Part shown: positions 53,042-64,000 of the stretch, piece by piece
Position numbering within the stretch: the first letter of the stretch is position 1
How the letters are laid out: every line of letters starts with the position of its first letter
Source: Enterobacter asburiae
GTDB taxonomy: Bacteria > Pseudomonadota > Gammaproteobacteria > Enterobacterales > Enterobacteriaceae
Length of the DNA: 64,000 bases
NCBI GenBank assembly: GCA_011754535.1
Contig: JAAQVN010000001.1
Coordinates: 3,038,001-3,102,000 of the forward strand
Direction of reading: 5' to 3'
Translations under genes and position numbers: made by a program
The notes under the pieces: model-generated
The model's database searches: none
Seen by the model: only the letters and a program-made list of their open reading frames with translations
What the model was told of the DNA's origin: nothing

Positions 53042-53971
53042 CTAACTGGCTGATTTCTCGACGCTACCCTGAGAGTAAACGTCGGCGATAGCACTATTTG
53101 CTAAAATTTCGTCCCGCCACCAGGCGCTGGCCAGCCCGGCGGTTTGTTCGTTCCAGCCCACCCATACCGACTCGTTACTGCTTTGAGCAAGTACCTGTTT
53201 TTCAACAAGCGCACCGCTGTCAATAAAGCGCTGCGCCAGATAGCGGGGTAAATAGCCACAGCCCAGACCGCTAATTTGCAGTTCCAGCTTGGTTTTAAAG
53301 TCAAAAACGGTGATGGCCTCCTGCTCATCCAGCAATTGCGAGGAAACCGCACATTCCGCGCGCGAGCTGTCCCCCACGACAATCGCGCGGTAGCCCTTTA
53401 TGACGCGACGGTTAAGAGGCTCAGGTTCCTGAGCCAGCGGATGATGGGGCGCCACGGCAAATACCTGCTCCAGCACGCCGAGTCGGGCAAAACCAAATTC
53501 GCTCAGCTGAGGAGGCTCATGCAGTGCACCGACAAAAATGTCCGCCCTGCCCTGTGTTAAGGCATCCCAGGAACCGCCCAGCACGCCGTTGATGAAAATC
53601 AGCCTGGTGACGCTGTGATGCTGATAAAACGTTTCAATCAGCGGCGTCAGGAGAGAAAATGGAAAGGTGTCATCCACGCCAATCACCAGCTCGTTCTCCC
53701 ATCCCTGATGGAGCTTGACGGCCTGCTTTTCCAGCTCGCGAACGGTATGCAGAACCTCACGGCCTTTTTCCAGCAGCATCTGTCCGGTGCGGGTAAAACG
53801 GGCGCGGTGCCCGGTGCGATCGAGGATCTGGATATTGAGATCGCTTTCCAGTTTTTGAACGGTGTAGCTCAACGCCGAAGGGGTTTTGTAAAGCTTTGCC
53901 GAGGCTGCCGCAAAGCTTCCCTCTTTTTCCAGTGCATCCAGAATAATAAGAACATCCAGCAGCGGTTTCAT
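53042..53971 (-). CDS. yeeY: LysR-family regulator YeeY
   Basis: 309 residues, the E. coli length. Helix-turn-helix EGSFAAASAKLYKTPSALSY and effector domain with GLGCGYLPRYLAQRF. Same strand as plaP and yeeZ; a plausible regulator of plaP by neighbourhood, which is unproven here. Confidence 0.94.
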   Translation of the reverse strand: MKPLLDVLIILDALEKEGSFAAASAKLYKTPSALSYTVQKLESDLNIQILDRTGHRARFTRTGQMLLEKGREVLHTVRELEKQAVKLHQGWENELVIGVDDTFPFSLLTPLIETFYQHHSVTRLIFINGVLGGSWDALTQGRADIFVGALHEPPQLSEFGFARLGVLEQVFAVAPHHPLAQEPEPLNRRVIKGYRAIVVGDSSRAECAVSSQLLDEQEAITVFDFKTKLELQISGLGCGYLPRYLAQRFIDSGALVEKQVLAQSSNESVWVGWNEQTAGLASAWWRDEILANSAIADVYSQGSVEKSAS

Positions 53972-54012
53972 GCTCGCCCCCTTCTGGTGTGCGATTGTCT
54001 CCGCTGCAGGAC

Positions 54013-54837
54013 TTATTCCATGGGCATCACCAGCGGATCGGGATACTGATACTCAAACCCCAGCTCATGACAAATGCGATTGCCATCAACAATTTTACCT
54101 TTACTGTCATTCTTTGCCTCACCGAAAACCGGCGCCGCCAGGCCCAGCTGACGTGCCATCAGTGGGTAAAACGTGCTGCGCGCCGGATGAGACGGTGCAC
54201 ATATATTATAGATGTGTCCGCCTTTTGGAGCCTGTAAGAGTAGCTCAATCGCGCCAATAACATCCTCCAGATGGACAAGATTCACGCCATGCTGACCGTC
54301 GGGCGCCGTCTTTCCGGCGAAGAAGCGTCCCGGATGGCGACCAGGGCCCACCAGCCCCGCCAGACGAACGATATCGACCTGCGTGCCGGGAAGATTATGC
54401 AGCCAGTCTTCCAGCTCTTTCAGGACCTGACCGCTCGCGGTAACGGGACGGCGCTCGGAACCCTCTTTCACTACGCCCTCAGCATCGCCATAGACCGACG
54501 TCGAGCTGGTAAAAATAATGCGCGGAACGTGATGCGCCAGCGCGCTGTCGACAATCTCCTGCATCGCCTGCAGATAAAATGATTCACCCGGGCCACTGCG
54601 CCGCGCGGGTAGCGTTATCACCAGCGCATCCACGTTCATCAGCGTGTCCAAATCGTCCGCATCACACACCAGTTCCGGTTCCAGACGCAGTTCAACGCCA
54701 TCAATACCGCACATTCGCGCCGCTTCGACCCCATCTCGGGTGGTCTTGCTCCCGGTCACCTGCCAGCCTTTCGCGGCTAATGACATCGCCAGCGGCATTC
54801 CCAGCCATCCTAAACCGACAATCGCGACCTTTTTCAT
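54013..54837 (-). CDS. yeeZ: NAD(P)-dependent epimerase/dehydratase-like protein YeeZ
   Basis: 274 residues from MKKVAIVGLGWLGMPLAMSL (GxGxxG-type Rossmann motif), as in E. coli; AGGAGA lies upstream, and an ATG seven codons earlier is rejected. SDR-type FTSSTSVYGDAEG follows, but the usual YxxxK pair is not evident (SGQVLKELEDW at that place), so catalysis is uncertain. Divergent from the his operon. Confidence 0.92.
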   Translation of the reverse strand: MKKVAIVGLGWLGMPLAMSLAAKGWQVTGSKTTRDGVEAARMCGIDGVELRLEPELVCDADDLDTLMNVDALVITLPARRSGPGESFYLQAMQEIVDSALAHHVPRIIFTSSTSVYGDAEGVVKEGSERRPVTASGQVLKELEDWLHNLPGTQVDIVRLAGLVGPGRHPGRFFAGKTAPDGQHGVNLVHLEDVIGAIELLLQAPKGGHIYNICAPSHPARSTFYPLMARQLGLAAPVFGEAKNDSKGKIVDGNRICHELGFEYQYPDPLVMPME

Positions 54838-54943
54838 GCGAATTCTCCTGACTCTCACTCGTCTTTCATAAGGCTACGCCAGCCCGGCAGAACACACAAT
54901 TCATAGCATCAATATGAAATGAATTAATGATCAAAAAAAGCCC

Positions 54944-54973
54944 TTGCAATATGTCGTACAACTGGTTTAGGTT
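54944..54973 (+). promoter_or_regulatory. his operon promoter
   Basis: TTGCAA, 18-bp spacer, TAGGTT. The -10 region and following GTTAAAAGACATC are the same as in the E. coli/Salmonella his promoter, which is stringently stimulated. Confidence 0.82.
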
Positions 54974-55012
54974 AAAAGACATCAAATGAATAAGCATTCA
55001 TCGAGAATTTAT

Positions 55013-55063
55013 ATGACACGCGTTCAATTTAAACACCACCATCACCACCATCATCCTGACTAG
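55013..55063 (+). CDS. hisL: his operon leader peptide HisL
   Basis: 16 residues, MTRVQFKHHHHHHHPD, with seven consecutive His codons that sense charged tRNA-His. Translation stalls there when histidine is short and prevents formation of the downstream attenuator. Confidence 0.97.
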   Translation: MTRVQFKHHHHHHHPD

Positions 55064-55122
55064 TCTTTCAGGCGATGTGTGCTGGAAGACGTTTGGATCT
55101 TCCAGTGGTGCATGAACGCATG

Positions 55123-55162
55123 AAAAAGCCCCCGGAAGATCTTCTTCCGGGGGCTTTTTTTT
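55123..55162 (+). terminator. his attenuator terminator
   Basis: GCCCCCGGAAGA/TCTTCCGGGGGC stem with three-base loop and eight T, between hisL and hisG. The alternative pairing partner is GCTGGAAGAC...GGATCTTCCAG just upstream. Confidence 0.95.
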
Positions 55163-55207
55163 GGACCGAATTCAGACAGGTTAAAACAGGTTAACGAGGA
55201 ATAAAGA

Positions 55208-56107
55208 ATGTTAGATAACTCACGCTTACGCATAGCTATTCAAAAATCAGGCCGTTTGAGCGACGACTCACGCGAACTGCTGGCCCGCTGCGGGATTAAA
55301 ATTAACCTGCACACCCAGCGCCTGATTGCTCTGGCTGAAAACATGCCCATCGACATTCTGCGCGTGCGTGATGACGATATTCCCGGCCTGGTCATGGATG
55401 GTGTCGTTGACCTCGGCATCATCGGTGAAAACGTACTGGAAGAAGAGCTGCTGACCCGCCGCGCGCAGGGCGAAGATCCGCGTTACTTCACCCTGCGTCG
55501 TCTGGACTTCGGCGGCTGCCGCCTGTCGCTGGCAACGCCGGTTGATGAAGCGTGGGACGGCCCGGCCGCGCTGAACGGCAAACGTATCGCCACCTCCTAT
55601 CCTCACCTGTTGAAGCGCTATCTCGACCAGAAAGGCGTGCAGTTTAAATCCTGCCTGCTGAACGGCTCCGTTGAAGTGGCACCGCGTGCGGGTCTGGCAG
55701 ACGCCATCTGTGACCTCGTCTCTACCGGCGCGACGCTGGAAGCGAACGGTTTGCGCGAAGTGGAAGTGATCTACCGCTCTAAAGCGTGCCTGATTCAGCG
55801 CGATGGCGAGATGGCCGACGCCAAGCAGCAGCTGATCGACAAACTGCTGACCCGCATTCAGGGCGTCATTCAGGCGCGCGAATCGAAATACATCATGATG
55901 CACGCCCCAACCGAACGTCTGGAAGAGGTCATTGCTCTGCTGCCGGGCGCTGAGCGCCCAACCATCCTGCCGCTGGCGGGCGATCAGCAGCGCGTGGCGA
56001 TGCACATGGTGAGCAGCGAAACCCTGTTCTGGGAAACCATGGAAAAACTGAAGGCGCTGGGCGCAAGCTCCATTCTGGTGCTGCCTATTGAGAAGATGAT
56101 GGAGTAA
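55208..56107 (+). CDS. hisG: ATP phosphoribosyltransferase HisG
   Basis: 299 residues (E. coli length), long-form HisG with a C-terminal ACT-like histidine-binding domain. First, feedback-inhibited step: ATP + PRPP to phosphoribosyl-ATP. Motifs [16 protein letters not shown] and [20 protein letters not shown] (PRPP loop). GAGGAATAAAG ribosome-binding site. First gene after the attenuator. Confidence 0.97.
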   Translation: MLDNSRLRIAIQKSGRLSDDSRELLARCGIKINLHTQRLIALAENMPIDILRVRDDDIPGLVMDGVVDLGIIGENVLEEELLTRRAQGEDPRYFTLRRLDFGGCRLSLATPVDEAWDGPAALNGKRIATSYPHLLKRYLDQKGVQFKSCLLNGSVEVAPRAGLADAICDLVSTGATLEANGLREVEVIYRSKACLIQRDGEMADAKQQLIDKLLTRIQGVIQARESKYIMMHAPTERLEEVIALLPGAERPTILPLAGDQQRVAMHMVSSETLFWETMEKLKALGASSILVLPIEKMME

Positions 56108-56112
56108 TGGCC

Positions 56113-61617
<5,505 letters not shown>

Positions 61618-61624
<7 letters not shown>

Positions 61625-62229
61625 CAGAGCAACAACAGGCGCAGCTGGACTGGGAAAAAACTGACGGATTACTGCCGGTGGTTGTACAGCATGCCGTCTC
61701 GGGCGAAGTGCTGATGCTGGGTTATATGAACCAGGACGCGCTGGCAAAAACGATCGACAGCGGCAAAGTGACGTTTTTCTCGCGCACGAAGCAGCGCCTG
61801 TGGACCAAAGGGGAAACCTCGGGGCACTTCCTGAACGTGGTCAGCATGACGCCAGACTGCGATAACGACACCCTGCTGGTGCTGGTAAACCCAATCGGCC
61901 CAACCTGCCATAAGGGCACCAGCAGCTGCTTCGGCGAGACGAGTCATCAGTGGCTGTTTCTGTATCAACTGGAGCAACTGCTGGCGGAGCGTAAATCGGC
62001 GGATCCTGAGAGTTCTTATACCGCGAAGCTGTATGCCAGCGGGACTAAGCGCATTGCGCAGAAGGTGGGAGAAGAAGGCGTTGAGACGGCGCTGGCCGCG
62101 ACAGTACATGACCGGGAAGAGTTGACGAATGAAGCATCTGACTTGATGTATCACCTGCTGGTGCTGCTGCAGGATCAGGAGCTGGATTTGACGGCGGTGA
62201 TTGAGAATCTTCGAAAGCGTCATAAATAA
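61618..62229 (+). CDS. hisI: Bifunctional PR-AMP cyclohydrolase/PR-ATP pyrophosphatase HisI (HisIE)
   Basis: 203 residues. N-terminal cyclohydrolase with metal-site motifs [28 protein letters not shown] and [13 protein letters not shown]-terminal pyrophosphohydrolase with [13 protein letters not shown]. Last gene of the operon, ending at a strong terminator. Confidence 0.97.
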
Positions 62230-62257
62230 AAAAACCGGGGATTTCCCCCGGTTTTTT
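62228..62257. terminator. his operon terminator (bidirectional with wzz)
   Basis: AAAAAACCGGGG-N5-CCCCGGTTTTTT, directly after hisI and 11 bases from the converging wzz stop. Confidence 0.92.
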
Positions 62258-62268
62258 AAATCTGCAAA

Positions 62269-63249
62269 TCAGGCTTTTGGCTTATAGTTGCGTAATGCGT
62301 TACGCCCCAATACCACACCAGAACCAATCATTCCGCCCAGCAGCACGGCAAGGATCAGAACAATGGCTTTTTTCGGGCTATCGCGACGAACGGGCAGATC
62401 CGGCTTCATGACGTAACGGTAGACGTGGATAGTGTCCGGGTTTACGTTCAGATTTTGAATGTCCAGCAAGTTTTGCCGGGTCTGATAGTAAGCCGCAGAA
62501 AAGACCAGCGGACGAGAGGCTTCGTTTTGAATCATCGACTTCAGCCCCTCGCTTCCCAGCAGGAACATCGTCTCCTGAGTTACATCCTGGGTTTGCTGGA
62601 GCTGCGGCGAGGAGATTTTCGCCGCTTCAGCATTTTTCAGCGCCTCAACGATCTGTTTGATACGCAGATCTTTCTGCTCCTGAGCGACCTTCTCCTGGTT
62701 TACCAGGGAATCGTTCAGGGTTTTAACCTGCTCCTTAATATTGTCCTTAAGGTCAAGGGCAAGTTCTTTTGCCGTTTGCTCATCAACTTGCTGAATGTAC
62801 TGCGCTAACTGCTTTTGAGCCGCTTCTGCAGATGTACTGGTGTAGGAGACGCTTAACGGCAGCGTTTGCCCTTTCACAGCAGGCTCAATAGTCAGTTTTT
62901 CTGGATCTTCCTGATTATCCAGCGCCTGCGATAACGCCGAGAAAGAGGAGTTGAAACGGCCAATCGCACGCGTTTGAATATCCAGCATTGAAGGGGCAGC
63001 ACTGCCATAGAGAATGTTCAATGCGTTTGAATAGGTCGCTATTTGGGCAGCATCAGGCTGGGCAATAATTGCACTTGAGGTCCACTTCTCTTTCGCAACA
63101 GACAGATAACCAATAGCCAGGGCAATAAAAACAACAACAAACGTTGCTATCATCCACTTCCCACGCCACAGCTGTACCACTAAATCAAGTAAATCAATTT
63201 GCTCAGGCTCATTGCTTCGGCTGACCTGGCTATTGTTGTTTTGCGTCAT
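62269..63249 (-). CDS. wzzB: O-antigen chain-length determinant Wzz
   Basis: 326 residues from ATG 63249 (MTQNNNSQVSRSNEPEQIDL), preceded by AGGGATTGT; a 49-codon in-frame upstream extension is rejected as unconserved. Polysaccharide copolymerase: N-terminal membrane helix (WMIATFVVVFIALAIGYLSV), long periplasmic coiled-coil middle (NIKEQVKTLNDSLVNQEKVA), C-terminal helix with KKAIVLILAVLLGGMIGSGV. Sets the modal length of Wzy-dependent O-antigen. Position beside his marks the edge of the O-antigen locus. Confidence 0.93.
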   Translation of the reverse strand: MTQNNNSQVSRSNEPEQIDLLDLVVQLWRGKWMIATFVVVFIALAIGYLSVAKEKWTSSAIIAQPDAAQIATYSNALNILYGSAAPSMLDIQTRAIGRFNSSFSALSQALDNQEDPEKLTIEPAVKGQTLPLSVSYTSTSAEAAQKQLAQYIQQVDEQTAKELALDLKDNIKEQVKTLNDSLVNQEKVAQEQKDLRIKQIVEALKNAEAAKISSPQLQQTQDVTQETMFLLGSEGLKSMIQNEASRPLVFSAAYYQTRQNLLDIQNLNVNPDTIHVYRYVMKPDLPVRRDSPKKAIVLILAVLLGGMIGSGVVLGRNALRNYKPKA

Positions 63250-63443
63250 ACAATCCCTAACTGATGAAAAATGGGAAACATAATTATGTTCGTATAGTTT
63301 ATCTATTGCTGTGGATTTTTCTATAAGAATCCGATGAGTTATATCGGAAAGATGCGTTATGTAACTCGCCCCCCTTCGCGCTATCATAGACACCATGTGA
63401 TGCGTTATCGCATCTGCAAGAATCTGGGTTTATGAGGGAAGAT

Positions 63444-64000
63444 ATGAAATTTCTGGTAACGGGCGCAGCTGGTTTTATCGGTTCGAATGTCAGTAAACGC
63501 CTACTTGAGGCCGGTCATCAGGTTGTAGGTATTGATAACCTGAATGACTACTACGATGTCAATTTGAAGCTGGCGCGTCTGGAACGGCTACAGTCTGAGC
63601 GTTTCACCTTCCACAAGATGGAATTAGCTGACCGGGAAGGGATGGCAGCGCTTTTCGCCGATGAGAAGTTTGATCGGGTCATTCATCTGGCCGCACAGGC
63701 AGGCGTACGTTACTCCCTGGAAAATCCGCACGCGTATGCGGATGCGAACTTAATTGGTCATCTTAACGTGCTGGAAGGGTGCCGCCACAACAGCGTTCAA
63801 CATTTGCTGTATGCTTCATCCAGCTCCGTATATGGCCTCAACCGCAAAATGCCCTTCTCCACTGACGATTCCGTGGATCACCCGGTTTCACTTTATGCCG
63901 CGACCAAAAAAGCCAATGAGCTTATGTCGCACACCTATTCGCATCTCTACAACCTGCCGACCACCGGGTTGCGCTTCTTTACCGTATACGGTCCGTGGGG
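63444..64000 (+). CDS. NAD-dependent sugar-nucleotide epimerase, UDP-glucuronate 4-epimerase-like (3' end outside window)
   Basis: First 185 codons of an extended SDR enzyme: Rossmann motif [47 protein letters not shown] and the YxxxK active site in [12 protein letters not shown]. Sequence and place next to wzz fit the UDP-glucuronate/UDP-galacturonate 4-epimerase (uge-type) of Klebsiella and Enterobacter, which supplies galacturonate for LPS or capsule. AGGGAAGAT precedes the ATG. Substrate assignment is by resemblance only; the gene probably continues for about 150 codons. Confidence 0.85.
   Translation, partial: MKFLVTGAAGFIGSNVSKRLLEAGHQVVGIDNLNDYYDVNLKLARLERLQSERFTFHKMELADREGMAALFADEKFDRVIHLAAQAGVRYSLENPHAYADANLIGHLNVLEGCRHNSVQHLLYASSSSVYGLNRKMPFSTDDSVDHPVSLYAATKKANELMSHTYSHLYNLPTTGLRFFTVYGPW

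Noticed and set aside
55033..55060. Run of His codons resembling an engineered His-tag from a cloning vector
   Set aside because: It is the natural hisL leader peptide, with the his promoter upstream and the attenuator hairpin and hisG downstream.

Overview
The window is a stretch of enterobacterial chromosome, most like Enterobacter or a close relative. Evidence: Escherichia-like order of cbl-nac-tRNA-Asn-ldtA, shiA-amn-tRNA-Asn-yeeO-tRNA-Asn, tmaR(yeeX)-yeeA-sbmC-dacD-sbcB-plaP-yeeY-yeeZ and hisLGDCBHAFI-wzz, with protein lengths mostly equal to the E. coli ones, plus genes typical of the Enterobacter/Klebsiella side (a chromosomal aerobactin locus, a UDP-glucuronate epimerase-like gene next to wzz). 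The species call is an inference.

Layout. 1-5957: 3' part of an aerobactin operon (iucB partial, iucC, iucD, iutA). 6121-6196: first of four identical tRNA-Asn genes. 6197-14259: a genomic island bounded by a direct repeat of the tRNA-Asn 3' end. It holds a MazF/ChpB-type toxin-antitoxin pair, a decayed P4-like satellite-phage immunity region (C4-type antisense RNA, small ORF, interrupted gene, short Ner-type regulator), an unknown gene, and a complete QatABCD anti-phage operon. 14260-17019: a second insert (oxidoreductase, RidA, divergent LysR regulator) ending at a degenerate copy of the same tRNA end. 17068-18354: an AT-rich orphan gene. 18518-21911: cbl, nac (with a clear sigma-54 promoter and an NtrC site), second tRNA-Asn, a BIME repeat and ldtA.

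22076-29522 is an accessory metabolic cluster: a LysR regulator converging on a tightly coupled seven-gene operon (MFS exporter, DRE-TIM aldolase, an alpha/beta-hydrolase that has lost its catalytic residues, a beta-decarboxylating dehydrogenase, a CinA-like protein, an RraA-like aldolase and a DUF6282 protein). The dehydrogenase reading frame is broken by an apparent two-base loss, and its C-terminus lies in frame with the CinA-like domain. I do not know the substrate; this is the best candidate here for an undescribed pathway.

29720-38975 holds a P-type ATPase with a universal stress protein, an unannotated 36-residue membrane protein, an RND efflux pair with a membrane acyltransferase, and pagP. 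39229-45905 holds shiA, amn, an M24 peptidase, tRNA-Asn on the minus strand, a YeeO-type MATE exporter and the fourth tRNA-Asn. 45925-54837 is conserved core (gamma-glutamylcyclotransferase-like, tmaR, yeeA, SOS-controlled sbmC, dacD, sbcB, plaP, yeeY, yeeZ). 54944-62257 is the complete histidine operon with leader peptide, attenuator and terminator, followed by wzzB and the start of a sugar-nucleotide epimerase that opens the O-antigen/capsule region.

No integrase, transposase, CRISPR array or rRNA was found. The four tRNA-Asn genes and their duplicated flanks appear to be the organising element of the variable half of the window.
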